A stretch of 64,000 nt of DNA. Source: Octadecabacter sp. SW4 (GTDB lineage: Bacteria > Pseudomonadota > Alphaproteobacteria > Rhodobacterales > Rhodobacteraceae). This document shows positions 8,875 to 18,173 of this stretch, one piece after another. A program made the position numbers and the translations under genes. How positions within the stretch are numbered: the first letter of the stretch is position 1; every line of letters starts with the position of its first letter. Under the pieces are notes generated by a model. It searched no databases and was not told the DNA's origin. It saw nothing but the letters and a program-made list of their open reading frames with translations. The stretch lies in the NCBI RefSeq assembly GCF_008065155.1, contig NZ_CP042819.1, forward strand, positions 806,001 to 870,000, written 5' to 3'.

Positions 8875-9807
8875 GTGCGACCATCAGGGATACCCGAATT
8901 GTTCTTACGACTGACCAAGACTGTGTTTGTCCTGCTGTTCGTCGCACTGGCCGTCGTGGGGTGTCAGATCGTGCGCAACACCGAGACCGAACCGCTGCCC
9001 CCTGCGACCGCTGCGACCCTGCGGGTGGCAACCTACAACGTGCATTATATTGTGCTGGGTCAGGCCACTGGCCCCTGGTCGGTTGGTGATTGGGAGCGGC
9101 GCAAGGGGCCGCTTGATCTGGCGTTCAAGGCGATCAACGCTGATATCATCGCCTTTCAGGAAATGGAGAGTTTTGGCGGCAGCTCAGGCGGCGATGTCAA
9201 CCTGACGCTGGACTGGTTGCTGGAGAACAACACCGGATATGCTGCTGCGGCGACAGGCGATCCGGCGGTCTTTCCTTCGACCCAGCCGATCTTTTATCGC
9301 AGGGACCGGCTAGAGATGCGCGATCAGGGGTGGTTCTTCTTTTCACCGACCCCCGATGTGATCTATGCGCGCACCTACAACGGGTCATACCCTGCGTTCG
9401 CGTCCTGGGCTGTGTTTCGCGACCGGCGTGATGGCCGCGAATTTCGCGTGATCAATGTCCACACCGATTATGGCAGCCGCAGCAACCGGTTACGTTCTGC
9501 TGAATTGGTCGCCGCGCGGGCGCGCCCCTGGATCAACGCGGGCGAGACGGTCTTTGTCGTGGGTGATTTTAACGCGCGGCGTGGTGATCAGACGCTCCGG
9601 TTGATCGAGGAAACAGGCGTCACATTCGCGCCCGTAAAAGGGGCGAGCTATCACTTCAATCGCGGGCTGAACCTGTTTGGCGCGATTGATCACATCGGCT
9701 ATGTGGGCACGGCCCGACTGGCGGGCGATCCTGTTGTGCTGCGCCAAAAGTTTGCGGGCGAATGGCCCACCGATCATTATCCGGTGATTGCCGATTTCAT
9801 GCATTAG
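8875..9807 (+). CDS. Endonuclease/exonuclease/phosphatase-family protein, probable lipoprotein
   Basis: The mature protein shows the EEP fold shared by exonuclease III, DNase I and phosphodiesterases: RVATYNVHYI at the start, IIAFQEME with the metal-binding glutamate, VINVHTDYGS, VVGDFNAR with the DxN pair, and the final WPTDHYPVIADF with the catalytic histidine. An N-terminal hydrophobic run ends in AVVGCQ, which fits a lipobox, so the product is likely tethered in the periplasm or membrane. I chose the GTG at 8875 because AAGGGA precedes it and it gives a normal-length signal peptide; a TTG at 8821 in the same frame would add 18 residues. Substrate (nucleic acid, sugar phosphate or lipid) is unknown. 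Confidence 0.8.
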   Translation: MRPSGIPELFLRLTKTVFVLLFVALAVVGCQIVRNTETEPLPPATAATLRVATYNVHYIVLGQATGPWSVGDWERRKGPLDLAFKAINADIIAFQEMESFGGSSGGDVNLTLDWLLENNTGYAAAATGDPAVFPSTQPIFYRRDRLEMRDQGWFFFSPTPDVIYARTYNGSYPAFASWAVFRDRRDGREFRVINVHTDYGSRSNRLRSAELVAARARPWINAGETVFVVGDFNARRGDQTLRLIEETGVTFAPVKGASYHFNRGLNLFGAIDHIGYVGTARLAGDPVVLRQKFAGEWPTDHYPVIADFMH

Positions 9808-9820
9808 CAAAACCAGCCGC

Positions 9821-10684
9821 TCAGGTCATGTGCGTGTCGCGGTAGGCTGCGGGCGACTGGCCCGTGGCCTTGCCAAAAGCCTCGTAGAACGAGGACAGCG
9901 ACACAAATCCGCAGTCAAAAGCCACCGACACGATCTTGTTGTCGGTTTCGGCCAAAAGCATCTTGGCGTGCCGGATACGCAGGTCGGACAGATAGCTTTT
10001 GACGGTCATGCCCAGCATCTTTTTGAATAGCGTAATTGCATAGTTGCGTGAAATCCCCGCCGCATCTGCCACGTCTTGCACGGTGATGGGCTCAAACATG
10101 TTCGAGGCGACAAACCGCATCATCGCGTCGAAACTCTCGACCGCCCGTCCGCCGATCCGCATCCCGCCCGAGGTCGTGCGCGGCGGGCTGATCTGGCCCC
10201 AGCCTTCGATGCCAAGCCGCAGAAGGCGCGCGCGCACCTCGTGGCGGTGCAGACGCTGCAATTCGGGGTTGCTGTTGTCCAGTTCATTGGCCCAGCGCGC
10301 CACAAGCGGTTGATCCAGCGGATCAAGGTTTAGTGAACAAATGATCGCGCCCGACATCACCTGATCCACCATGTCAGGCGGCAGGGACCAGTTCAGAAAC
10401 TGCTGCAAGGTCACATAGGCGTTGGTGATCCGCCCTTGGCCGAACACATGGGTGACACGGTGCGGATAGGCGGCCCAGAACATGCACAGCCTTTCGCGTG
10501 GGACATCGACCGGATCGCCCGAGAACGAATAGCGCATCTCGCAATCGCGCAGATAATTGATCTCGATCGAGGGATGCGCGTGGTAAAACCGGCTGTCCAC
10601 CCAGGGCACGTGGCTTTCGATGAAAACATCGCGCCCATGTGAAAACACATCGACAGACTCCGAAATTTTTGGCGGTGTCGGCAT
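9821..10684 (-). CDS. AraC-family regulator, MelR/AgpT-like, of the alpha-galactoside locus
   Basis: Starting at ATG 10684 behind an AAGGAG site gives 287 residues. The N-terminal half is a cupin-like sensor (HAHPSIEINYL, MFWAAYPHRVTHVFG) resembling the MelR type. The C-terminal half has two AraC helix-turn-helix motifs: QDVADAAGISRNYAITLFKK and the conserved second motif VAFDCGFVSLSSFYEAFGKATG with the closing SPAAYR. It is transcribed away from a transporter/alpha-galactosidase operon that starts 189 bp off. E. coli MelR and rhizobial AgpT, both AraC-type activators, control alpha-galactoside genes, so a role as sugar-responsive activator of the divergent operon is well supported by context. 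The ligand itself is inferred. Confidence 0.87.
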   Translation of the reverse strand: MPTPPKISESVDVFSHGRDVFIESHVPWVDSRFYHAHPSIEINYLRDCEMRYSFSGDPVDVPRERLCMFWAAYPHRVTHVFGQGRITNAYVTLQQFLNWSLPPDMVDQVMSGAIICSLNLDPLDQPLVARWANELDNSNPELQRLHRHEVRARLLRLGIEGWGQISPPRTTSGGMRIGGRAVESFDAMMRFVASNMFEPITVQDVADAAGISRNYAITLFKKMLGMTVKSYLSDLRIRHAKMLLAETDNKIVSVAFDCGFVSLSSFYEAFGKATGQSPAAYRDTHMT

Positions 10685-10872
10685 GGGCAAACTCCTTGGA
10701 ATCGGGTAGGGGCGGTGTGCCTGTGGTGATCCTAGACAATATAGGCAAAGCAATCCAATACAGGTTTGATGGTTGGTTTTTCCGGAAGCCATTTGCAGAA
10801 ATGCGGAAGACTCGAGATACCTCGGATCGCTTCAATGTGCGGCACCACATGTCGTCATAGGGAGGAGACAAA
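10685..10872. promoter_or_regulatory. Divergent control region between the AraC-type regulator and the alpha-galactoside operon
   Basis: The 188 bp hold two same-direction copies of CGGAAG (10783-10788 and 10804-10809) exactly 21 bp apart, in the contexts CCGGAAGCC and GCGGAAGAC. Two helical turns is the spacing at which AraC-family proteins often bind direct half-sites. They lie 64-90 bp before the GTG of the binding-protein gene, where an activator site would be expected. A strong GGGAGGAG site precedes that GTG. A TATATT on the minus strand near 10740 could serve the regulator's promoter but has no good -35. Confidence 0.45.
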
Positions 10873-12879
10873 GTGTATCACAAAAACAAAACAGCACGTG
10901 CGATAATGGGGGCAACGACGGCGTTGCTGGCCGTATCGACGATGGCTGCAGCACAAGAAATGCCACCAGAACAAAGCCTGTCCGGCCTCGAATACGAGCT
11001 GATCGGTAAGGCCGATATTTATTCCTACGGCGCATTGGAAAGCTATTCCGAAGCGCCGTTCCTGTCAGACCTTGTCGCGGCGGGCGAACTGCCACCGGTC
11101 GCGGAGCGTCTGCCAGCCGAACCCATTATCATGAAAACCGGCGCGATGTCGGACGGCATTGGCGAATACGGCGGCGTGTTCCGCCACGTGATCGGTGGCC
11201 GCCCCGAGGGCTGGAACTGGATGGCCGGCCAGCATCAGGGCTGGGGCGGGATCAACATGGCGATGCAGGAATGCCTCGTGCGCCAAGGCCCGCGCTGGCA
11301 GGTCCGCGCCGAAGAGCAAACCGGCCCGCTACCCAACCTTGCCAAGTCGTGGGAGTGGAATGACGACCGCACCGAAGTCACAATGCAGCTGATGCAAGGG
11401 GTGCGCTGGTCTGACGGCGATCCGTTTGATGTCGAAGATGTCCGGTTCTGGTGGGAAGATAACGTCGAGGACGAAAACGTGTCCTCGCGGATGCCTGCGG
11501 GATCATTCGGCGAAGGCGCAACGATGGAAGTGATCGACGATTATTCGTTCAAATTCACCTTCGACAGCCCGCAAAGTGAAACCGTCCTTGAAGGTCTGGC
11601 CTATATTCAGGGCTGCCCCGGCCCAAGCCATATTCTCAAGGCGTCGCATCCCAGCTACAACGCTGATGCAACCTACGAAGGTTACACCAACGCACTGCCC
11701 AACGATCTGTTGCCGCCTGTTGTGTTGGGGGCCTGGGTGCCGGTCGTGCACCGCCCAGATGAAATCGTCATCATGCGCCGCAATCCTTATTACTTTAAGG
11801 TAGATGAAAGCGGCCAGCAGCTGCCCTATTACAATGAAATGCAATTCCGTCTGTCCACATGGGGCGATCGGACAACGCAGGCCGTTGCGGGCACGGGTGA
11901 CTTTTCCAACATGGAAGACCCGGGCAACTATGTTGAAGCGCTCAAGCAGTCGCAGGACGACAGCAGCCCTGTCGTGGCCAACTTTGGGCCGCGCGTGCTG
12001 TCATGGCGCCTGATGCTGAACTTTGACACATCGACCGCGGCTGACGACTATGATCGCGCGTTGCGCGACCTGTTCCGTGAACGGGATTTCCGTCTTGCGT
12101 TGTCACATGCGCTGGATCGCGATTCAATTGGTCAGGCGCTTGCGCGTGGTCCGTTCTCTTATCCCTATATCGCGGGGTTTGCGACGGGATCGCCCTACTA
12201 CGATGCGGCGTCTTCAGCCTACCAGCCCTTCGATCAGGACCGTGCAAACGCCCTGCTTGATGGTCTTGGCCTGATGGACAGCGACGGCGACGGCATCCGC
12301 AACATGCCCGACGGTGAGAACATCATCATCGAGGTTATGGCCGATGCCGAACGCGGTGCCGACAGCAAGCAAATCGAGGCGGTTGCCTCTCAGCTTGAAG
12401 AAGTTGGTATCCGTATCCAGACACGCAGCGTTGACCAGACAACTGCGGATACGAACCGCACCAGCGGCAACTTTACAGCCATGTTCGCCCGTTTGCCGGT
12501 GATCCAGCCGACGCGCGAAACCTGCGAAAGTTTCCCCGCCGGTGCCAACTGCCCGACCTTTAACAAGGGTGGTGACCGTCTGGACTTCGAGGCCGAACTG
12601 GAAACCCAGTATAACGCCTTTGTTGCCAGTAACGATGCGGTTGAACGGGCTTCGCTTGCGCAAAGTATGCAGCGCCTGATGACTGAAAACGTCTATTACA
12701 TCGGCACTGTGCAAATCCCTGCGGCACTTCTGGTCAACAAGCGGGTGCGCAACGCACACCCCGGCACGCCGGTGTTCATGTATGAATGGGCCGAAGATGG
12801 CGTGATGCGTGAACGCCTCTGGACGCCTGCTGACTTGCAGGAAGCAGAAGTCCTTCCCGGAACGGTAGCCGAATACTAA
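10873..12879 (+). CDS. ABC transporter substrate-binding protein, family 5, probably for alpha-galactosides (AgpA-like)
   Basis: The GTG start behind GGGAGGAG gives 668 residues with a cleavable signal peptide (hydrophobic stretch ending near AAAQE). The mature protein is a family 5 solute-binding protein (peptide/opine/nickel class): SGLEYELIG, RHVIGGRPEGWNWM, LAKSWEWNDD and VRWSDGDPFDVEDVRFW. Despite that class name, this branch includes AgpA of Sinorhizobium meliloti, which binds alpha-galactosides. Here it heads an operon with matching permeases, ATPase and a MelA-like hydrolase, so melibiose/raffinose-type sugars are the likely ligands. It is longer than typical DppA proteins (about 530 residues), as expected for the sugar branch. 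It acts in the periplasm. Confidence 0.85.
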   Translation: MYHKNKTARAIMGATTALLAVSTMAAAQEMPPEQSLSGLEYELIGKADIYSYGALESYSEAPFLSDLVAAGELPPVAERLPAEPIIMKTGAMSDGIGEYGGVFRHVIGGRPEGWNWMAGQHQGWGGINMAMQECLVRQGPRWQVRAEEQTGPLPNLAKSWEWNDDRTEVTMQLMQGVRWSDGDPFDVEDVRFWWEDNVEDENVSSRMPAGSFGEGATMEVIDDYSFKFTFDSPQSETVLEGLAYIQGCPGPSHILKASHPSYNADATYEGYTNALPNDLLPPVVLGAWVPVVHRPDEIVIMRRNPYYFKVDESGQQLPYYNEMQFRLSTWGDRTTQAVAGTGDFSNMEDPGNYVEALKQSQDDSSPVVANFGPRVLSWRLMLNFDTSTAADDYDRALRDLFRERDFRLALSHALDRDSIGQALARGPFSYPYIAGFATGSPYYDAASSAYQPFDQDRANALLDGLGLMDSDGDGIRNMPDGENIIIEVMADAERGADSKQIEAVASQLEEVGIRIQTRSVDQTTADTNRTSGNFTAMFARLPVIQPTRETCESFPAGANCPTFNKGGDRLDFEAELETQYNAFVASNDAVERASLAQSMQRLMTENVYYIGTVQIPAALLVNKRVRNAHPGTPVFMYEWAEDGVMRERLWTPADLQEAEVLPGTVAEY

Positions 12880-12894
12880 GGGCGCCCCGCAAAT

Positions 12895-12922
12895 TGCGCG
12901 GCCGCTGACAGGTGGCCGCGCA
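12895..12922 (+). promoter_or_regulatory. Intercistronic hairpin after the binding-protein gene
   Basis: TGCGCGGCC (12895-12903) pairs perfectly with GGCCGCGCA (12914-12922) around a 10-base loop. No T-run follows and the operon continues, so it is more likely to protect the upstream mRNA and keep binding protein in excess over permease than to be a full terminator. Confidence 0.6.
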
Positions 12923-12956
12923 TCACCATATCCACGCAATCCCAAGGATGTTCTGA

Positions 12957-13970
12957 ATGGCTTTTCTGGTCTTCATTCTGCGCCGTATCGTTGTGACGAT
13001 CCCGCTGCTGATCGGAATTTCTATCGCGACATTTCTGATTATCAACGCGGTGCCGGGCGATTATGTCGATGGCTGGCTCGGGCGCACGATGGCGCAGACC
13101 GGCCAAACCCGCGAGGCCCTGATGCCGCGCGCCGAGGAATTGCGCCGCCAGCTTGGTCTCGATCAGCCGCTGGTCATTCAATACTGGTACTGGATCAAGA
13201 ACATCGTCGTAAGCGGCGATTTCGGCCAGTCTTTCGTTCAATCCCGCCCCGTCACGGATGTGATCGGCCTGCGGCTCTGGCGCTCGATCGGAATCGCGCT
13301 TGTGACGCTTGTCGTCGGGCAGGCAATCGGTGTGTTTCTGGGCATTTACGCCGCGACCAATCAATACAAATGGGGCGACAAGCTGGCGACCCTTGTCGCG
13401 TTCCTGGGCATTGTCATCCCCAAGTTCGTTGTCGCGCTGATCCTGCTCTACTTTCTCGCGTTCGTGTGGCATTCGCCCTACCTTGGCGCTCTGTATTCAG
13501 CGGAATTTCAGGTGCAGGACCGCATGTCATTCGCCAAGCTGTGGAACATGTTTCTGCATGTCTGGCCGATCCTGTTCATCTCGATCTGGGCCGGGCAGGC
13601 CTATACGACCCGCATGATGCGCGGCAACCTTCTGGATGTGATGAACGCGCAATATATCGAAACGGCCCGCGCCAAGGGGCTGTCGCGCCGCAAGGTGCTG
13701 TATAAACACGCTGTGCCAAACGCGCTGCACCCGGTGATCATGAACATGGGCGCGCGCTTTGACTACATGATCAAAGGCGAGCTTGAGATCGCGATTGTCC
13801 TGGGCATTCCGACCCTTGGACCGTTGATCATCAATGCGGTCAGTGAACGCGATATGTATGTGGTCGCCGCCATCTTTCTGCTGGTCGCCGTGCTGCTGGT
13901 CATCGGCAATCTCTTGGCCGATATCGTTCTTGCCCTGCTGGACCCGCGCGTCCGCAAGGCCACGGTTTAG
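12957..13970 (+). CDS. ABC transporter permease, DppB-like
   Basis: This 337-residue inner-membrane protein begins with FLVFILRRIVVTIPLLIGI, the usual first helix of DppB/OppB permeases, and keeps the family's GLDQPLVIQYW and GDFGQSF blocks. The cytoplasmic EAA loop that docks on the ATPase is visible as YIETARAKGLSRRKVLYKHA near residue 225. Six membrane helices are expected. It follows the alpha-galactoside binding protein by 77 bp and precedes the second permease by 12 bp, so it forms one half of the membrane channel of this importer. Confidence 0.9.
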   Translation: MAFLVFILRRIVVTIPLLIGISIATFLIINAVPGDYVDGWLGRTMAQTGQTREALMPRAEELRRQLGLDQPLVIQYWYWIKNIVVSGDFGQSFVQSRPVTDVIGLRLWRSIGIALVTLVVGQAIGVFLGIYAATNQYKWGDKLATLVAFLGIVIPKFVVALILLYFLAFVWHSPYLGALYSAEFQVQDRMSFAKLWNMFLHVWPILFISIWAGQAYTTRMMRGNLLDVMNAQYIETARAKGLSRRKVLYKHAVPNALHPVIMNMGARFDYMIKGELEIAIVLGIPTLGPLIINAVSERDMYVVAAIFLLVAVLLVIGNLLADIVLALLDPRVRKATV

Positions 13971-13982
13971 GAGGCGGCACCG

Positions 13983-15109
13983 ATGACCGACCAAACCGCC
14001 CCCGATTTTGGCATGAACGCCGAGGCCGCGACCGGCCCGTCCCTGTCATATTGGCAACTTGTGCGCCGCCGCTTCCGGCGTAACCGCTATGGTATGACGG
14101 GCATGATTGTCTGCCTGTTCATCGTCTTTTCCGCCGTCTTTGCGCCGTTTCTGGCCCCCTATGATCACGCCACCAAGGACCGCGATGCGATCTATTCGCC
14201 GCCCCAGATCATCAAGATTTATAGCCCCGAAGATGGGCTGACCTGGCCCTTTGTCCTTGGTTTTGCCGAAGAAATGGACCCCAACACATTCGAGATCACT
14301 TTCGTGCCGTCCTATGACAAGGTCGTGCAGCTTGATCTGTTTGTCACCGGCGATCCCTATCGGTTTCTGGGAATGGAATTTGAAACGCGCCTGTTTGGCG
14401 GCGTTGACGGGCAGCCGATCCACCTGCTGGGCACCGACGGCTTGGGGCGCGACGTGTTCAGTCGGATGCTTTATGGCAGTCGGATTACGCTGATGATGGG
14501 CTTTCTGGTGATGGCTGTGGCCTGTGTCATCGGCACGGTCGTCGGCGTGACATCGGGGTATCTGGGCGGGCGAGTCGACACGCTGATCCAGCGCCTGATC
14601 GAGTTTGTGAAATCCTTTCCCGATTTGCCGCTTTATCTTGCACTGGTGGCGATCCTGCCGCGTCGCGCCGATCCGATGACGACGTTTATCATGTTCGCGG
14701 GCATTGTCGTGCTGCTGCAATGGGCCAACCTTGCCCGTGAATTGCGCGGCAAGGTCATCGCCATCCGGTCGGTTGAATTCGTGCGCGCGGCAGTGGCGGT
14801 GGGGGCCAGCGACAAACGCATCATCCTGCGCCACATCATTCCCAACATGTCGTCGCATATCATCGTCTGGGCGACCTATGTCCTGCCCGAGGTGATCCTG
14901 CTGGAAAGCTTCTTGTCCTTCCTGGGGGTCGGCATCCAACAACCGCTTGTGTCCTGGGGGTGATGCTGAACGCCGTGCGTGATTTCCAGTCCCTTGCCTC
15001 GGCACCCTGGCTCTTGTCGCCTGTGGGGATGATTATTCTTTCCGTGCTTGCCTTTAACGCGCTTGGCGATGGCATGCGCGATGCAATGGACCCCTATGCC
15101 AATGACTGA
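13983..15109 (+). pseudogene. ABC transporter permease, DppC-like, with an apparent one-base frameshift near its 3' end
   Basis: The first 326 codons encode a DppC-type permease: an N-terminal helix after RRRFRRNRYGMTGM, HLLGTDGLGRDVFSRMLYGSR, and an EAA loop FVRAAVAVGASDKRIILRHI. It then stops at 14961 right after the family's conserved PLVSWG. Reading one base back from 14960 continues with VMLNAVRDFQ and then a last membrane helix and GDGMRDAMDP to a stop at 15107-15109. That is exactly what intact family members have after SWG. The break is in a run of five G (14956-14960); six G would make one frame of 376 codons. The next gene's ATG overlaps the restored stop, supporting 15109 as the real end. 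Without the tail the last helix is lost. Confidence 0.8.
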
Positions 15110-16712
15110 TCCCATCCTTTCCGTTCATAACGCAAAAATCAGCTTTCGCACCGTTGTCGGCCTGACCGAAGCCGTCAAGGACGTCAGCTATAGCGTGCGG
15201 CGCGGTGAAACGCTTGCGGTCGTGGGCGAAAGCGGGTCGGGCAAATCCGTCACCGCGCGCGCGATCATGGGCATGTTGGCCCCCAACGCGGTGGTCGACC
15301 CTGATACACAGATCATCTTTGATGGTGATGACCTGTCGGAATGGCCCGAGATCAAGCTGCAGGACATTCGTGGCAAGCGTATCTCGATGATCTTTCAGGA
15401 ACCGCTGACCAGCCTGAACCCGGTCTACAAGATCGGTGATCAGGTCGGTGAGATCATCACCGCCCATCGCAAAATCGGCAAAGCCGCCTTGCGGGCCGAG
15501 GTCATCCGCCTGCTGGGCGAGGTGCAGTTGCCTGACCCCGAACAGCGCTATAGCCAATACCCCCATGAAATGTCGGGCGGGCAGCGCCAGCGTGTGATGA
15601 TCGCGATGGCGCTCGCCAATAACCCTGACCTGTTGATCGCCGATGAACCGACAACCGCGCTGGACGTGACCGTGCAGGCTGAAATCCTGTCGCTTCTCAA
15701 ACAGTTGCAGCAAAAGCATCAGATGGCCGTGATCCTGATCACCCATGATCTGACCGTGGTATCCGAAGTGTCCGATACCGTCGTCGTCATGCGCCAGGGC
15801 GAGGTTGTCGAACATGGCACGACCCGCGATGTGTTCGACAACCCGCAGCACCCCTACACCAAACACCTGATTGCCTCGGAACCCAAGGGCCACCCCGACC
15901 CGCTGCCCGAGAACGCCGAACCCGTGCTGTCAGGCGTGGATATGGGCGTGACATTCATGCTGAAATCCGGCGGGTTCTTTAGTCCCAAACTCAAGGAGCT
16001 GAAGGCCGTTGATGATGTCACGGCAACCATTCGCAGGGGTGAAACCCTTGGGATTGTGGGCGAAAGCGGGTCTGGCAAAACCACCCTTGGCATGGCGATG
16101 ATCCGGCTGGGCGTGTTTCACCGCGGCGAGATCACGTTCAAGGGCGACCGCATCGACGCGCTGTCGCGCAAACAGTTGCAGCGTTACCGCACGCGTCTTC
16201 AGGTCGTGTTCCAGGACCCGTTTTCATCGCTGAATCCGCGGATGATCATCCGCCAGATCCTCGAAGAGGGGCTGGTGGTCAATAACATCGGTGCGAATGC
16301 CGCTGAACGCGACAGCCTGGTGCGCCAGGCGCTGGATGATGTGCATATGCCCCACGCCTGCCTTGACCGGTTCCCGCACGAGTTTTCCGGCGGCCAGCGT
16401 CAGCGCCTTGCGATCGCCCGCGCCATTGTTCTGGCGCCTGAATTTATCTTGCTCGACGAACCGACCTCGGCGCTGGATTTGTCCATTCAGGCGCAAATCA
16501 TCGACCTGCTGCGCGAACTGCGCCGCAAACACGAGCTAAGCTACCTGTTCATTAGCCACGACCTGAAAGTCGTGCGCGCCCTGTGTCACAACGTCATCGT
16601 GATGCAACACGGGCAGGTCATGGAGCAAGGACCGACCGAACAGGTGCTGATTAACCCGCAAACCCCCTATACGCGCAGGCTCGTGGACGCCGCTTTCAAG
16701 GTTGTTGCGTGA
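15102..16712 (+). CDS. ABC transporter ATP-binding protein with two ATPase domains (DppD-DppF-like fusion)
   Basis: The ATG at 15102 overlaps the end of the permease gene by 8 bp and gives 536 residues. Two complete nucleotide-binding domains are present. The first has [10 protein letters not shown] near residue 43, [14 protein letters not shown] and [14 protein letters not shown]; the second has [11 protein letters not shown] near 323, [14 protein letters not shown] and [13 protein letters not shown]. Each is followed by the HPYTKHL-type or TPYTRRL tail typical of oligopeptide/dipeptide importers. A single polypeptide thus replaces the usual DppD and DppF pair. It would energise import of the ligand bound by the 10873-12879 product, here probably alpha-galactosides. 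Confidence 0.9.
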   Translation: MTDPILSVHNAKISFRTVVGLTEAVKDVSYSVRRGETLAVVGESGSGKSVTARAIMGMLAPNAVVDPDTQIIFDGDDLSEWPEIKLQDIRGKRISMIFQEPLTSLNPVYKIGDQVGEIITAHRKIGKAALRAEVIRLLGEVQLPDPEQRYSQYPHEMSGGQRQRVMIAMALANNPDLLIADEPTTALDVTVQAEILSLLKQLQQKHQMAVILITHDLTVVSEVSDTVVVMRQGEVVEHGTTRDVFDNPQHPYTKHLIASEPKGHPDPLPENAEPVLSGVDMGVTFMLKSGGFFSPKLKELKAVDDVTATIRRGETLGIVGESGSGKTTLGMAMIRLGVFHRGEITFKGDRIDALSRKQLQRYRTRLQVVFQDPFSSLNPRMIIRQILEEGLVVNNIGANAAERDSLVRQALDDVHMPHACLDRFPHEFSGGQRQRLAIARAIVLAPEFILLDEPTSALDLSIQAQIIDLLRELRRKHELSYLFISHDLKVVRALCHNVIVMQHGQVMEQGPTEQVLINPQTPYTRRLVDAAFKVVA

Positions 16713-16799
16713 CGATCCGGAAGCATGTGCGTTTTTTCCGAACGCGCCGCCGGTCAAACGGCCCTAATGTTTAACGATCTCGACCAAAGGAAACTACCT

Positions 16800-18173
16800 A
16801 TGTCAAAATCCCCCAAGATCGCCTTTATCGGCGCCGGTTCGACGGTATTCATGCGTAATATCGTGGGCGATATCCTGCAACGCGACGCCTTGGGCGACGC
16901 ACATATCGCGTTGATGGATATCAACCCGCAACGCCTGTCCGAATCCAAGGCCGTCGTCGGCAAAATGGTTTCGACCCTGAATGTCGGCGCAACGATCACA
17001 ACCCACACCAGCCAGCGCGAGGCCCTGGACGGCGCGCATTTTGTTGTTGTGGCCTTTCAGATCGGCGGGTTTGATCCCTGCACGATCACCGATTTCGACG
17101 TGCCCAAGGAATTTGGCCTGCGCCAGACCATCGCCGATACTCTGGGCGTGGGCGGGATCATGCGCGGATTGCGCACCGTGCCGCACCTGTGGTCGATTTG
17201 CGAGGACATGCTTGAGGTTTGCCCCGATGCGACGATGCTGCAATACGTCAATCCAATGGCGATCAACATGTGGGCCATTGCCCGCAAGTATCCGCAAATC
17301 AAGGCCGTGGGCCTGTGCCATTCGGTGCAGGGCACAGCCAAGGAACTGGCCCGTGATCTGGACATCCCGGTTGACGAAATCCGCTATGAATGCGCGGGGA
17401 TCAACCACATTGCCTTTATGCTGAAGTTTGAACAGCGCATGGCCAATGGCAGCTACCGCGATCTTTATCCCGATCTGCACGCCGCCTACGCCAAAGGCAC
17501 GGCGCCCAAACCCAACGAACACAACGCCCGTTGCCCCAATATCGTGCGCTATGAAATGATGAAACGGCTTGGCTATTTCGTGACCGAAAGCAGTGAACAC
17601 TTTGCCGAATATACCCCCTGGTTCATCAAGGAGGGCCGCGACGACATCATTGAAAAGTTCCAGATTCCGCTGGACGAATACCCCAAGCGCTGTGTCGAAC
17701 AGATCGCCAACTGGGACGCGGAACGCGCCAAGCTGGAAACCTCGAACACGATCGAAATCAAGGAAAGCCACGAATACGCTTCCGAGATCGTCAATTCGAT
17801 ATGGACTGGCACGCCGTCCGTGATTTACGGCAATGTGTCCAATCACGGACTGATCTCGAACCTGCCCGAGGGCTGCGCTGTCGAAGTGGCCTGCCTTGTG
17901 GACAGTAATGGCGTGCAACCGACGACCGTGGGCGCATTGCCTGTGCAATTGGCCGCCGTCATGCAGTCAAACGTCACGGTGCAGGGCCTGACCGTGGAGG
18001 CACTGATGACCGAAGATCCGGCGCATATTTACCATGCTGCCATGATGGACCCGCATACCGCCGCCGAACTCGACCTTGACCAGATCTGGGGCGTGGTGGA
18101 TCGCCTGCGCGAAGCCCACGGCACTTGGTTGCCCAAATGGGCACAGATCAAGGGCGTGTCCAAAGTTGCCTAG
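16800..18173 (+). CDS. melA: Alpha-galactosidase, glycoside hydrolase family 4
   Basis: Starting at ATG 16800 behind AAGGAA gives 457 residues, close to E. coli MelA (about 450). Recognised similarity runs over the whole length: NAD-binding FIGAGSTVFMRNI, the GGFDPCTITDF block, QTIADTLGVGGIMRGLRT, GLCHSVQGTA with metal-ligand Cys173, CAGINHIAF with His203, and FVTESSEHFAEYTPWF. GH4 enzymes are intracellular and cleave by an NAD-dependent oxidation-elimination route needing Mn2+, so substrates such as melibiose or raffinose must be imported first, matching the upstream ABC transporter. It closes the transport block and is directly followed, without gap, by a halogenase-family gene. Confidence 0.93.
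   Translation: MSKSPKIAFIGAGSTVFMRNIVGDILQRDALGDAHIALMDINPQRLSESKAVVGKMVSTLNVGATITTHTSQREALDGAHFVVVAFQIGGFDPCTITDFDVPKEFGLRQTIADTLGVGGIMRGLRTVPHLWSICEDMLEVCPDATMLQYVNPMAINMWAIARKYPQIKAVGLCHSVQGTAKELARDLDIPVDEIRYECAGINHIAFMLKFEQRMANGSYRDLYPDLHAAYAKGTAPKPNEHNARCPNIVRYEMMKRLGYFVTESSEHFAEYTPWFIKEGRDDIIEKFQIPLDEYPKRCVEQIANWDAERAKLETSNTIEIKESHEYASEIVNSIWTGTPSVIYGNVSNHGLISNLPEGCAVEVACLVDSNGVQPTTVGALPVQLAAVMQSNVTVQGLTVEALMTEDPAHIYHAAMMDPHTAAELDLDQIWGVVDRLREAHGTWLPKWAQIKGVSKVA

Noticed and set aside
16803..17948. 381-codon minus-strand frame opposite melA
   Set aside because: MelA identity over its full length leaves no room for a second gene; the antisense product is His-rich and unlike any family.
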